Shown here: in pieces, positions 51,123-60,677 of the stretch
Layout of the letters: every line of letters begins with the position of its first letter
How positions within the stretch are numbered: position 1 is the first letter of the stretch
Assembly: GCA_018136815.1 (NCBI GenBank)
Contig: CM030938.1
Location: forward strand, 5,674,638-5,738,637
Length of the DNA stretch: 64,000 bases
Origin: Isochrysis galbana
Lineage: Eukaryota; Haptophyta; Isochrysidales; Isochrysidaceae
Direction: 5' to 3'
Notes under the pieces: generated by a model
Told to the model about the DNA's origin: nothing
Database searches by the model: none
What the model saw: the letters and a program-made list of their open reading frames with translations, nothing else
Translations under genes and position numbers: made by a program

Positions 51123-52307
51123 ATGACTCCCATCTCACGCCTCGGACCCGACGAGCTCGAGCAGCTGATTCTACACGCCTCCAACACCTCTGAGGCCGCG
51201 CGCGATCTACGCCGGCTCTCCCTCGTCTGCAAAGCTTTCTCTCACGCTGCCGCCAAGCGTGCAAAGCTACTCTGGGCCTCCCTCGGCCCACGCCTGCGGC
51301 GCGCGGTCGAAGGACTGGGCATGCAAGAGATGAACCGAAGGGAAATGCGACCGCGCGTCGCACAGCTCGAGCACGTTCTCCTAGAGGGCGGAATAGAGCT
51401 AGATGAGGAGGAGATAATGTCGCCATCACTCTACAACCACGTCTTGGCGCATCTCGAGCACGAGACATACAGCCTTCGAGGGTTCCTGATGAGACGTGTC
51501 ATGCCCATGATCTGGCTGTTAGACGAGGAGGCGCGTTCTCTCAGCATGTTCGCAGCGCTTATGCTCGTTGCACTGCCAAATGTGCATGACAGCTACGTCA
51601 CTATTAACGAGCTGTTCGGTCAACGTTTGATGTCGCGCTGCCGGTTCTTGCACATGCAACGAAATCTGCTACACGACATAGGGTTGCCGGCAGCATACCT
51701 GACTCGTGCTTCTCGGCAGGCCGCTTCCACGTACTCGACGCTACTGTCGAGTCACAGACAGCAGCTTTTGGAGTATTTCCGAGAAGACGAGCAGGTCAGG
51801 ACTAGTGTACTCCTGTTCATCTTGGGTTTCAAGCTTGAGATGAGCCGAGAGCTCTTGCTGTGTGTGGACAACATTGACTGGACCGAATTAGATGGGCTAC
51901 GTCGCGGACATCATGATGCCCGTCTGCGAGAGCGTGCCATGACGTCGATGAAGGTGCCAGCAATCGATTTCTACACGCATCTCAAAGACTTTGGATCGTT
52001 CACTTTGCAAGCCGAGTCGTGGTTGAACGAGTTTGCTCCAACGGGCCAGGTCGTGACGAGCGGTCCTTGCGGTTGCTGTACGAGGACGGTGATGGGTCGC
52101 AGTTGTCCGTTGTGCGTTTACGCCTGCTCTCAAGGGGAAGAACTTTTGAGACACTTGTGGGAGGATCATTACCTCGTGCCAAAAGACGTGCAGCTTCCTA
52201 GCTATGATACTGTCGACGGTAGCTGCCCATGCTCCCTGGGCCGCTGCAATATCAGCGAGTCCGAGGAAGACGAGGCCGAGTTTGAATCTCACGAAGACCC
52301 CAGGTGA
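51123..52307 (+). CDS. F-box protein with C-terminal Cys/His cluster
   Basis: F-box proteins hold substrates for SCF ubiquitin ligases. The ATG at 51123 (MTPISRLGPDELEQLILHAS) gives 394 residues in one exon. Residues 5-50 match an F-box (LGPDELEQLILHA ... LRRLSLVCKAFSHAA). The middle is helical without recognisable LRR, WD or Kelch repeats. The C-terminus has a possible zinc site, CGCCTRTVMGRSCPLCVYAC followed by HLWEDHY, then an acidic tail (SESEEDEAEFESHEDP). Codon use is less GC-biased than in the neighbouring genes. The frame looks whole. Confidence 0.7.
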   Translation: MTPISRLGPDELEQLILHASNTSEAARDLRRLSLVCKAFSHAAAKRAKLLWASLGPRLRRAVEGLGMQEMNRREMRPRVAQLEHVLLEGGIELDEEEIMSPSLYNHVLAHLEHETYSLRGFLMRRVMPMIWLLDEEARSLSMFAALMLVALPNVHDSYVTINELFGQRLMSRCRFLHMQRNLLHDIGLPAAYLTRASRQAASTYSTLLSSHRQQLLEYFREDEQVRTSVLLFILGFKLEMSRELLLCVDNIDWTELDGLRRGHHDARLRERAMTSMKVPAIDFYTHLKDFGSFTLQAESWLNEFAPTGQVVTSGPCGCCTRTVMGRSCPLCVYACSQGEELLRHLWEDHYLVPKDVQLPSYDTVDGSCPCSLGRCNISESEEDEAEFESHEDPR

Positions 52308-53084
52308 GATGGGTGGGACGATTGACACGAATGCGAAACAGAGTTGTATGAACTGAGCACAATCAATCACCTCAACGTTGGCCGAGCCGGTTGACGTTGG
52401 GGTCAGAAAGCAGACGAAACAGGGCACAATCTCTGGATAGCGTGCGGCATGCACTGTCTGCGATGTCAGTATACTGGTGCTCATATGACGGGCTTCATTG
52501 GTCAGGCAAGATCAATTATCCGCGCATGCGGCTATTGCATTGATCGCGCTAGCGAGCCCGCTATATGCTACAGGCCATAGGCCGCTACTCGCGTTGCTCC
52601 CTCTATGCTTCATGCCTTTCGAGTGTTGCACGCGGCATCTACATGGCGCGGTCCATGTCCACACGCGCTGAGCCTCCCGTACGTCGCACTCAGCTCTCCC
52701 ACACGCATGCCGCATGCGTTTGATAAAAAGTTGCGCAATTTTGCCGTCGTCTGCGCGATTCCGCCGCCGCCGCCTTTCCGCGCTCTGGACAGCGGCACGG
52801 TGCGCGCGCGCGCGTGCCTAGCCCTATGCCACAAACAGCTGCCTAGCAGCGCGCGCAAGAGCTGCCCATGTCTGAAGTCCAACGCCCAATGCAAGATTTT
52901 CTATTCATGCTACGCCGCATCCTTCATCATATTATTTGACCCGGATTAAATTTGAGCGGAGTTGGTATGGGCCAGCCGAATCTGGGCACACATTCACAAC
53001 CTATGATTTATGATTTATGGCCATCATACATCATACTATGGCCACCGAAGCAAAAATAATAATAAGTACGGGTGCTGACAACTA
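52308..53084. other. Intergenic region, no supported gene
   Basis: The best frame (52605-52949, plus strand) contains SCPCLKSNAQCK but no convincing domain. The 3' part is AT-rich. Confidence 0.4.
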
Positions 53085-53650
53085 GCTAGCAATCGCAAGC
53101 TTGCTCGATTGAGGCGGAAGACAGCGGATCCTGGACAACTTGACGAAGGGGAGTGGGACGAAGAGCTCGGGCATCACGCCCTCGCCGAGGTACGGGATGT
53201 GCATGTAGAGCGTGCCGGTCAAGCGCAGCTTGAGCTCGGGACAGGAGTGCAGCACCTCGCAGGTGTACAGGAAGCGCCCATGACGGCACTCGAAGACGTA
53301 GGGAAAAAGTTCTTGCGCAGCTGTTAATGCGCGAGGGGTGGATCCTCGACGCCGTTCAGCACGCAGTAGCCTCCGCGGTCGAGGGTGCACTGGAGCCCCG
53401 AGCCAGCCGTCCGGCCGGTGAGGCTGCAGAGGCGTGCGAGCCGAGCATGACGGGCAACTAGCTGATGACCACGTTGCGGAAGACGCGGTGGACGAGCAGG
53501 TGGGGCGGCGAGGTGGCCTACTTGACCTTGTCGTGCACCTGGTCGGCCGTCACGCGCGAGACGTAGGCGAGCCCGCCGAGGCGGACCTCATGCAAGTCGA
53601 TCGACTGCTCGAAGCGGTCGGAGGTGCGCACGCTCGGCGGACAGATGGCC
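53085..53650 (-). pseudogene. RNA polymerase second-largest-subunit fragment
   Basis: Read on the minus strand, the region contains SDRFEQSIDLHEVRLGGLAY, LPVMLGSHASA, CTLDRGGYCVLNGVE and RHGRFLYTCEV with ELFVPLPFVKL. The order and spacing fit the lobe and protrusion of RPB2-type subunits (PIMLRS; C-x-x-D-x-GGYF-x-x-NG-x-E). The pieces are not in one open frame: several stops interrupt it, and the catalytic half of the protein is absent. It is a decayed fragment, either of a host polymerase gene or of a large DNA virus homologue. Confidence 0.5.
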
Positions 53651-53973
53651 ACTTGGAGAAGAACAGGTGGTACAAGACGGGCTCAGTCGAGTGGCGCGTC
53701 GAGACGTCCGATATGTGCTGGAGTGACTGGAGGGGTGGCGAGCGAGGTGCAACAGGACACGAAGTTGCAAACCCTTCACATGCGCACGCCAAGGATATAC
53801 CACCGATGCCAGGCGGGGTAGATTCTATGAACGTTGCCGCACATCGCTGCGGATGCATCGTCGGGATCACGGCCGAAGGTGCAAGGTTCTCTGGCGGTCT
53901 CATCATGTCCTCGGCAACTCTCATCTCCTTGTTCTGCCCTCATGTTGAGCAATCCCGTCTCCGCGCACACCCC

Positions 53974-55545
53974 TCACTCAACAAGGACCGTGACCGGCGG
54001 TGCGAGGCGTCGCCGACGCTCAGGAGGTACGTTCTCGTGTGAGAAGGCGCAGTGTCGGCACCCTGAGCCGCAGCAGCTCCCACGGTGGATACCTGCCAGC
54101 TGCGTGAAGACCGTGAAGCCACTTCTCGGGTCGACGTACGTGTGCCTGCCCCTCCGCACTGCTTCTAGGTGTGCCCGCTCAATCTCCTGGAGTGCGTCAT
54201 CATTCGGCGGCATACCTATCTCGCGGCACCCCTCGCCATTTCGCTCATGCGGCAGCATACCAGTCCCAGATGAAGATGCATGCGACTGTTGTGGGATCCG
54301 TGAACGCGTCTGCTTGCTGTCGGATGCGAGCCACTCCCAAGGAAAATCGGACGGCATCATCCGCGGCTGCTGCAAAATGATGGCGGAGAGCCACTCGAGG
54401 GCGTCGACTAGCCGTGGACCGGGCCGGTTGAACATCGCATCCCCATCCACCAGGATAACGCGGCCTTCCCTCACCGCGCGAAGCCCTCTCCACCAACCCG
54501 CTTTCGCAGCGAGACGGTCTGCCTCGCGGCGCACCGACGGCAGATCAAGGCCACACGGACACAAAATAATAAGATCGGGGTCCGACGCGACGAGCGCGTC
54601 AGGGTCGATGGGGTAGCTCTTCCCCGCGCCTCCACTCTCGCTCTCCTTGGGCAGGTTGAGCGGATGCGTGCCGCCCGCCCTCGCAATGAGCTGTGGCGCC
54701 ATGTGCCCACCAATATAGAGTGGGTCGGTCCACTCCAAGAAGGCTACCGACGGCGGCGCAATGGCGGCGTGCGCGGTACGCTCGTCTACCGCGCGCACCC
54801 TCGCCTCCAGCGCAGCGCGGGCCTCGCGACCGGCCTGCCCGAGGCCCACCGCCTCGCCGACTAGCTCCACTTCGGCTAGTACATCTTCGAGGCAGGATGG
54901 GCTCAGAGAGACGATCTGCGGCGGAGGGTCGATGGTGCGTGCAGCACGCACGACGGCTGACGAGTCGACCGAGCACACGCTGCACAGGTCCTGCGTGAGG
55001 ACGATATCCGGGCGCAACGCCACGAGCGCCTGCTCGTCAATAGAGTTGAGAGACTCGCCACTGGCGAGCGATGCTGAGATGACGGCATCGAGGTGCGCAG
55101 CACTGGACAAGGCGGCTGGCCGCGGCGCAGCCATCGCGCCATCCGCGGGATCTGGTGGGGCGGCGGCTTCCAGTAGATGCTCATTCTGAAAGACGACGCT
55201 CTGGGCAGTGAGAGCAGGAAGGTGACGGATAGACGGCGGGTAGTTATCCTCGTGCGAGCGTCCGACGAGGAGCTCCGTGCCTCCTTGAATTGCACAGAGC
55301 GTCTCAGTCGCCGACGGGAGGAGCGAGACAACGCGGCACTTTCTTGCAGACTCCGTGCTGCCTGAGCGCAAGGGCTGGCGGCGCTGCATGGACTGCCTGC
55401 TGCTTGATCGGATGCGAGGGAGAGCTGCAGCGGCCCTTGGGGAGTGGAGTGGATGTGCGCCTTGAGAGGTGGCGCCCCCGATGGCCCTGAGGTGCTGGAG
55501 AGAGCTGGAGGCCAGAGGAGAGAGGAGAGGAAGCCCACGGCGCAT
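53974..55545 (-). CDS. TroA/BtuF-like binding-fold protein with C-terminal DUF5522
   Basis: The ATG at 55543-55545 (MRRGLPLLSPLASSSLQHLR) gives 523 residues in one exon. The N-terminal 70 residues are Ser/Arg-rich and may be a transit peptide. Residues about 70-420 show the type III periplasmic-binding fold: VVSLLPSATETLCAIQGGTE, VGRSHEDNYP, LRPDIVLTQDLCSVC, FLEWTDPLYIGGHMAPQLIA and DPDLIILCPCGLDL. The C-terminal DUF5522 motif is YVDPRSGFTVFTQLAGIHRG followed by SCCGSGCRHCAF. This fusion occurs in other algae and plants; a role in corrinoid or metal handling is only suggested by the fold. The frame looks whole. Confidence 0.8.
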   Translation of the reverse strand: MRRGLPLLSPLASSSLQHLRAIGGATSQGAHPLHSPRAAAALPRIRSSSRQSMQRRQPLRSGSTESARKCRVVSLLPSATETLCAIQGGTELLVGRSHEDNYPPSIRHLPALTAQSVVFQNEHLLEAAAPPDPADGAMAAPRPAALSSAAHLDAVISASLASGESLNSIDEQALVALRPDIVLTQDLCSVCSVDSSAVVRAARTIDPPPQIVSLSPSCLEDVLAEVELVGEAVGLGQAGREARAALEARVRAVDERTAHAAIAPPSVAFLEWTDPLYIGGHMAPQLIARAGGTHPLNLPKESESGGAGKSYPIDPDALVASDPDLIILCPCGLDLPSVRREADRLAAKAGWWRGLRAVREGRVILVDGDAMFNRPGPRLVDALEWLSAIILQQPRMMPSDFPWEWLASDSKQTRSRIPQQSHASSSGTGMLPHERNGEGCREIGMPPNDDALQEIERAHLEAVRRGRHTYVDPRSGFTVFTQLAGIHRGSCCGSGCRHCAFSHENVPPERRRRLAPPVTVLVE

Positions 55546-55549
55546 CGGG

Positions 55550-55910
55550 AGAGAGGAGGGAGGGGGAAAGGGCGGAGAGGAGAGGGCAGGGGTGAAGGGG
55601 GGGCAGGGGGGAGGCGGGAGAGGAGGGAGGGGGGAGGGGGGAGAGAGGAGAGAGGAGAGAGAGAGAGGGGAGAGGAAGGGGAGAGAGGGGGGCGAGGAGA
55701 GGTGGGGGAAGAGTAGAGAGGAGAGAGGAGAGGGGAGAGAGAGAGGGGAGACGAGAGGAGAGAGAAGAGAGGGGAGTCGTCAAGCGATGGGCCGAGGTCC
55801 GGCTGAGTTACAGAATGTTTGGCATTCAATATGGAAAAGTACTCCTGGCGGAGGTAGAGAGAGGGGAGAGCGGAGGGGAGAGAAGAGGAGGGGGGGGGGG
55901 GGGACCGACT
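55550..55910 (-). promoter_or_regulatory. Pyrimidine-rich leader of the TroA-like gene
   Basis: The plus strand is GA-rich, so the sense strand is CT-rich immediately upstream of the start codon, as for ClpB and the EF-hand-like gene. Confidence 0.4.
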
Positions 55911-56033
55911 ATTATGTGCGAGATAGGTATGTTCCGGGGTCTCTACTTCTAGCGCTTTCTCTACTTTGGTGGAATTCCTAAATCCCGACAGCTTCGTCAT
56001 TTCTTTACTACATATTTACTACACGCTACACAC

Positions 56034-56063
56034 TTAGAAGTTAAAACAGTGTTGAACCGCCCC
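56034..56063 (+). promoter_or_regulatory. TAGAAGTTAAAAC...TTGAACCGCCC motif
   Basis: TTAGAAGTTAAAACAGTGTT followed by GAACCGCCCC matches the pair at 49431-49570. It lies about 490 bases upstream of the TroA-like gene's start, on the opposite strand. Confidence 0.45.
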
Positions 56064-56102
56064 ACTAACAGCGTTCAATCATATAATCTAACTGAGCAGA
56101 AC

Positions 56103-57034
56103 CTACTTTTATAAGTGGGGGTCAATGGGGGCCTCGCGCCCCCCTCTCTCCATTGCGGACACCCCCCGGGGTGGGCCCGTACATTCAACCCCAGCCCCTG
56201 CCCTCTGGCAGGGGCAGGGCACTCATCACTCATCAATACAGCCCAGACCCCTAGTGGGCGCGGGCCGCGAGCTGCACTCCCAGGCCCGCATGGGCCTGCT
56301 CTCGTACTGACTCCCCCCCCCATCCCTGGTCGCCAGGCAGACAGGGGCCTCAGGGCGGCACCCAAGGCCAGCGAGGCGAGCGAGGGAGAGACAGGGGGGG
56401 CCAGGGGCTGAGCCCCAGCCTCCACTGCCCCCTGAGCTGCCCTTGCTGGCCCTCTGGGCGCCCCTGAAGGACCTCTGAGAGCAGGCCATGGCGCGCCGCA
56501 TGGCGACGCGCCGCAGGGACCGGGGCGGAAGAGAATGGAACGAGGGAGAGGGGGGGATTTGCACCCCCCCCGATGGAGTGTGGTGAGAAACGAGCCCCGT
56601 TTGCGTTAGCAAACGGGCGAAGGGGGGCGGCTGGCGACAGGAGAGGCGAGAAGAAGGGAGTGGCTCAAGACGTCTCTGTGGCAGGTATCGGGGGGCGCAG
56701 TCATTTATTTCTTCGAGGACCGCTCGCGGCGCGAGCTGTAAGGGCCGTTCCCCTTTTTTGACGAGAGGTTCCTCCCCCCCCCCCCCGGTGCTTTTTCCCG
56801 CGGAGAGTCGGCCGGCGTCGACCGGACCGCCTCAATGGGTTTTCCCTCATTTTAACTTGTGGGGAGTTAGAATGGGAGCCGGGGGCCTGCGAGGGGGGAG
56901 ATGTGGAAGGGTGCATAGGAGTATGTATCTGTGACAACAGCACGCGCCAAGGTGTACGGGCAGGTGCGCTGAGGGCTGTCGTGTTAGTACCGGGCTAGTG
57001 AGAGTAGTGGTACTAATGCTCAGTTAGATTATAT
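56103..57034 (+). repeat. GC-rich element R3, copy B (uninterrupted)
   Basis: The left end, CTTTTATAAGTGGGGGTCAA, is related to the R1 terminal sequence read inward. The right end is the TTAGTACC...GGTACTAA hairpin followed by TGCTCAGTTAGATTAT. It contains the single GGGCT (56405-56409) that is duplicated around the insertion in copy A. Confidence 0.85.
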
Positions 57035-57189
57035 GACAACAGCACGCGCCAAGGGTACGGGCAGGTGCGCTGAGGGCTGTCGTGTTAGTACCGGGCTAGT
57101 GAGAGTAGTGGTACTAATTCTCAGTTAGATTATTCTGAGCATTAGTACCACTACTCTCACTAGCCCGGTACTAACACGACAGCCCTCAG
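56935..57189. repeat. Duplicated and inverted element terminus
   Basis: A unit of about 98 bases (GACAACAGCACGCGCCAAGG ... CTCAGTTAGATTAT) occurs twice in tandem and is followed at 57135-57189 by an inverted copy of its last 55 bases, so two termini meet head to head. Each terminus contains the 8-bp stem TTAGTACC/GGTACTAA. Confidence 0.85.
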
Positions 57190-57281
57190 CCCTTTCGTGC
57201 GTCAACCTCTGTCAGCGCTACCTGAGCCCGTACGAACAAGCCCGCGCTGGCCAACAACAATCGTCGGTCACGGTCGCCGCC

Positions 57282-58274
57282 GTGACGCCGCCGGCGACTA
57301 CTTCCAAGTCCACCAAGACCGCCAAGGTTGCTAAGGCTGTCTCTAACCCCGCGGACACTACGGCTTCGATGGTCGCCGCCGTCCAAGCGGCGGTGGCCGA
57401 GGCATTAAAATCGCAAAACAACAACTCGAACCGCAAGACGACTGGCGCTGACAATCGTCGGGCTCCTCCTCCGCCTACGAATTACTCCGCATCGTCTCCG
57501 CTACCGGACGCACTTCTTGACCGTCCCCTCGGCAAAAGCACGTCCTCTCGTCGCCAATGTGATCCCCCTCCGAACGGCCTTGGGCTTCCGGCCGATTCGG
57601 GCCTCTCGGAATGGGATCCAGGTAGCTGGTCTCGAGCGCGAGCCCGCTTCTGGCAAATTTCTCGTTACGCGGGTCACCCGGCCCTTCGCGCTGCGCTCAC
57701 GCGCTGCCGTCCCTCGGATGCCACCATGACGGCGCCGCGCCTCGACGACTTAGACCGTGACGTCAAGGAGTGGACCGACGCCAACGGCTGCGCGTACTGC
57801 GCCTTTCGTCGCCCGGGCTCCATCTGGTACGCCCGAGGCAGACCTTTGGAAATATGGCACGGGCTCCGTGCCTTTGCGGCTGGCCTGCACCCACGGCTAG
57901 GCGCATATAGCGCCGTTCAGCTGCTGGCTGCTGAGAGCCATTTGCTGCAAATTATTGCCGCGTACGTGCGAGGCAGGCCGCCGCACTCGCCAAAGCAGCT
58001 AGGCGAACTTCGCCGCCTGCGTACTGTGGTGTGGCAACAAGATCTTCAGCTGCGCCAGCTGCGAGCGGCAGCTCAGGCGGCGAGGCAAGCAATGGCCGAG
58101 GCTCAGCGAATCGTGGTGGGGGGCAGTTACAATGGGGACGGTAGAAGTCCCGCGCCTTTGGCGCGGAGGAGGGGGGGGGTTATTAGAAGTCACAAGTGTC
58201 AGAGCGGGGACGGTAGAAGTCCCGCACGCACCTTCACCTTTCACCTTTCTTCCTCCCAGGCGCCTCGCAAATAG
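57282..58274 (+). CDS. Gag-like ORF next to an inverted terminus
   Basis: The frame is open from before 57282 (the first codon given here is GTG; the first ATG is near 57369) and encodes about 330 residues. The N-terminus is Ala/Thr/Lys-rich (TTASMVAAVQAAVAEALKSQ) and is followed by a folded-looking region (SWSRARARFWQISRYAGHPA; CAYCAFRRPGSIWYARGRPL; GAYSAVQLLAAESHLLQIIA). It ends in a basic coiled coil. The layout is like a retroelement gag. It directly follows the inverted terminus at 57135-57189, which would suit a DIRS-like element with inverted ends, but no polymerase or recombinase is in view. The last 50 residues overlap an unrelated repeat. Confidence 0.45.
   Translation: MTPPATTSKSTKTAKVAKAVSNPADTTASMVAAVQAAVAEALKSQNNNSNRKTTGADNRRAPPPPTNYSASSPLPDALLDRPLGKSTSSRRQCDPPPNGLGLPADSGLSEWDPGSWSRARARFWQISRYAGHPALRAALTRCRPSDATMTAPRLDDLDRDVKEWTDANGCAYCAFRRPGSIWYARGRPLEIWHGLRAFAAGLHPRLGAYSAVQLLAAESHLLQIIAAYVRGRPPHSPKQLGELRRLRTVVWQQDLQLRQLRAAAQAARQAMAEAQRIVVGGSYNGDGRSPAPLARRRGGVIRSHKCQSGDGRSPARTFTFHLSSSQAPRK
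58133..58226 (+). repeat. Duplicated 20-mer
   Basis: GGGGACGGTAGAAGTCCCGC occurs at 58133-58152 and 58207-58226, in direct orientation, at the end of the gag-like frame. Confidence 0.7.
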
Positions 58275-58360
58275 GTTTAATTCGCTATCTCCCCCGCGTT
58301 TCTCTAATAACCTGCTTCTAGGGGCAATCAGGTTTAATTTGCGACCTCTTCGTATCTCTA
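58235..58360 (-). repeat. Repeat shared with 7740-7862 (inverted)
   Basis: Contains GCGCCTCGCAAATAGGTTTA and GGGGCAATCAGGTTTAATTT, the reverse complements of the two units at 7740-7862, at the same spacing. A minus-strand frame (58739-57999) begins MERAPPPALAAAALAAMDEA and runs into this repeat, where it reads RRGRKLNLIAPRSR like the 7147 ORF. Confidence 0.75.
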
Positions 58361-58739
58361 CCATAGGCACGTCACACTTCTCTCGTCTTATTCGGTAGGT
58401 CTCTTGGAATCCTGCGTCGCAAGATTGCCCCTCGTTTCCGTTGGGATAGTATTCCCGTTCTACGACGAGATCGCCAACGGATCGCCCTCCGATCGTCGTC
58501 CGTCGCCGTCTGACCGGAGTGTTTGGGTTTGATTTCAGTCGAGTTACGTGAGAAAGTCGTGGGGCGAGTGTCGGAGTGTTTTCCTGGGTGTCCATGTCCG
58601 TCGTCCTGTCGCCAGTCGTCATCCGTCGCTCTCGCTGCTCTCGTCGCGGTCGCTTCGGCGACAGCGGCGTGTCCATGAAAGCTTCGTCCATCGCGGCGAG
58701 GGCCGCGGCAGCGAGGGCGGGAGGCGGCGCGCGCTCCAT

Positions 58740-59308
58740 GACTCTATCAGTTTACTGATAGTTGTCCGCGCACCATACTAGCAGGAGATTTCAATCGCGT
58801 CGAATATATTCACAGGGATATGAAGTCGAAGTCGACCCGGGGGGGCCGGGCCATACACCAATATCGGGGGCAAACCCCTAACTAGGGCGTTAGCCGCTCA
58901 CAGTCTCACGGATATTCAAATTAGGGTTAATCCACGCCTCTCAGGAGTCTTCACGAGGTGTGAGCAGCCGAGGCGCTACCTTGCGCGCGAATCAAGGTAC
59001 GGCCGCCTCACAGGCGGCGGTAGAGAGGCCAACCGTCCCGCCACCTCACGCAGACTCGCCCACGACGGCCCCCAACACGTGTGAGCTCCGGAACAGCCGG
59101 CGAGGAGGCCCACGACTTCTCGCGCACTTTTCACCCCACAGTGAGCCCTCTGAATATGTTGCACACGAACGCTGTCATACACACTTCGTTGCGCCGGCCA
59201 GGCCATTGTGCCCGGATCTCACAGAGCGGGCAAGACTGCAGATTGCGCAACCCGCCGCCCGCATTTCACTCTCGGGGGCACGCGCGGCACTCGCGCAACC
59301 GGCCGTGA
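58740..59308. other. Intergenic region, no supported gene
   Basis: This is GC-rich, with Arg/Pro/Ala shadow frames only. It is downstream (3') of the tail-anchored protein gene. Confidence 0.35.
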
Positions 59309-60677
59309 CTAGCGCCGTGCGCGGAATGCGGCAGCCACGGCAAAAGCCGCGACCGCGAGAGCGGCCGCACCGACCACCCATGCCTCATGGCTCCGGGCGT
59401 CCTCCTGAATGCCCAAGGCAGCGGCGGCCCGGCGTGCGGCGGCTCCAGCGACCACGTGCGCCTGCTCGGTGGCGACATGGGCCTGCTCGACTGCAGCGTG
59501 CGCGACGGCTTGAGCCTGGCCGGCCGCACCGTGTGCGACAGCCTGCGCGAGCTCTGCCGCCGAGTGCGCGGCAGCCTCCACCTGCTCGACGAGCGAGCGC
59601 CTGGGCTCAGAGGCGAGCTTCTTGTCGAGCGCCGCCGAGGCCGCCTGCACCTGCGTATCAAGAGCCTCAACGAGGTGGCCAAGCTGCGAGGCGGGTGGAG
59701 GGGAGGGGAGCGTAATGAGATCAGGCAGCAACTGAAAATATGAGCACCAGCGCCGCCCAAACCGTTCCGCTGCTCAAGCCACTCTGCACAGCGGAGCACG
59801 CGCACTGTGCGGGTCTCACCTCGGTCGCGGAGCAGGCATCAAAGACATGCTGCGCGGCGGCGGGGCGAAGACACCCCATCGCGGCGGCGGCGAGCCGCGC
59901 GGGCGTGAGGTCCTCCTCTCGCTCGGCGAGCGCCGCAGCAGCAGCTTTAGCTTGCCTCTCGAGACGCGAGACGATCTGCTCTGCCTCAGTGGCGGAGGTG
60001 GCTTCGTCGGCGATGGTGTTCGCCTCAGCGTCAACACGCGGCAGAACCTCGCTTCCCACGGCGCCTACGGCGGCCTCCGCGATATGGGCAGGCGAGAAGG
60101 GCTGCCCTTCGAAGGGGCACGCCTCCATCCTCTGAAGGAGCCAGTGTAGACGCGCAGTCGCCGGCGCCACACCCGTCGCCTCCGCCTCCGTTCCGAGGAG
60201 ATTGGCCGCCGCGTCAGCGAGCGCCGCGTCTGCCCTCGCGAGCAGTGCCTGAACCGATTCCTCCTCCGCCTCCTCCCCGGCGTCGGCAGGAGAGTGCGAG
60301 GGCTCCTCAGAGCGTGTTCCGGCCGGCGGCTCCGCCTCGCGAGGTGAAGAGGAGCGCTCTGCTGTCTCATCTTGCGCTCCGGTGATGCCGTCGGCGTTTG
60401 GCTCGCTGGTGGTGTGCATGTCCTCTTCCATATCGGAGTACGCACCCACCGTGGATGCGGCCTCGACCAGTGTGGAGAGAGTCTCAAGGTCTGCACCGGC
60501 CGTCGGCTCTCTCGTGAGAGTAGAGAGAGAGAGAGGGAGAGCGGGAGAAGGGGGGAGGGGAGGAGGGGAGGCGTCGGAGGGAGGAGGCGGCTTGGGGAGA
60601 GGAGGGGGAGGAGTGGTAGTGCTGCTCTTCTTCGAGGAGCCGCCGCCGCCGCCTCTCCGTCGGTTCTTGGGAGCCAT
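59309..60677 (-). CDS. Ala/Glu-rich coiled-coil protein with C-terminal membrane anchor
   Basis: The start is the ATG at 60675-60677 (MAPKNRRRGGGGGSSKKSST). Exon 1 is 60677-59820 and exon 2 is 59731-59309, joined by a GTGAGA...TTTTCAG intron in phase 0, giving 426 residues. The N-terminus is basic then Pro-rich; 90-170 is acidic and Ser-rich. Residues about 170-290 and the start of exon 2 form Ala-rich helices (VSRLERQAKAAAAALAEREE; LGHLVEALDTQVQAASAALD). AVAHAAVEQAHVATEQAHVV repeats like an amphipathic 11-mer. The last 25 residues are one hydrophobic helix (WVVGAAALAVAAFAVAAAF) before a basic FRARR end, a typical tail anchor. The family is not recognised. A CT-rich leader lies upstream on the sense strand. 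Confidence 0.65.

Noticed and set aside
58960-59715. 251-codon Arg/Pro/Ala-rich plus-strand frame
   Set aside because: It overlaps, antisense, the second exon of the tail-anchored protein, which has splice-site and membrane-anchor support.
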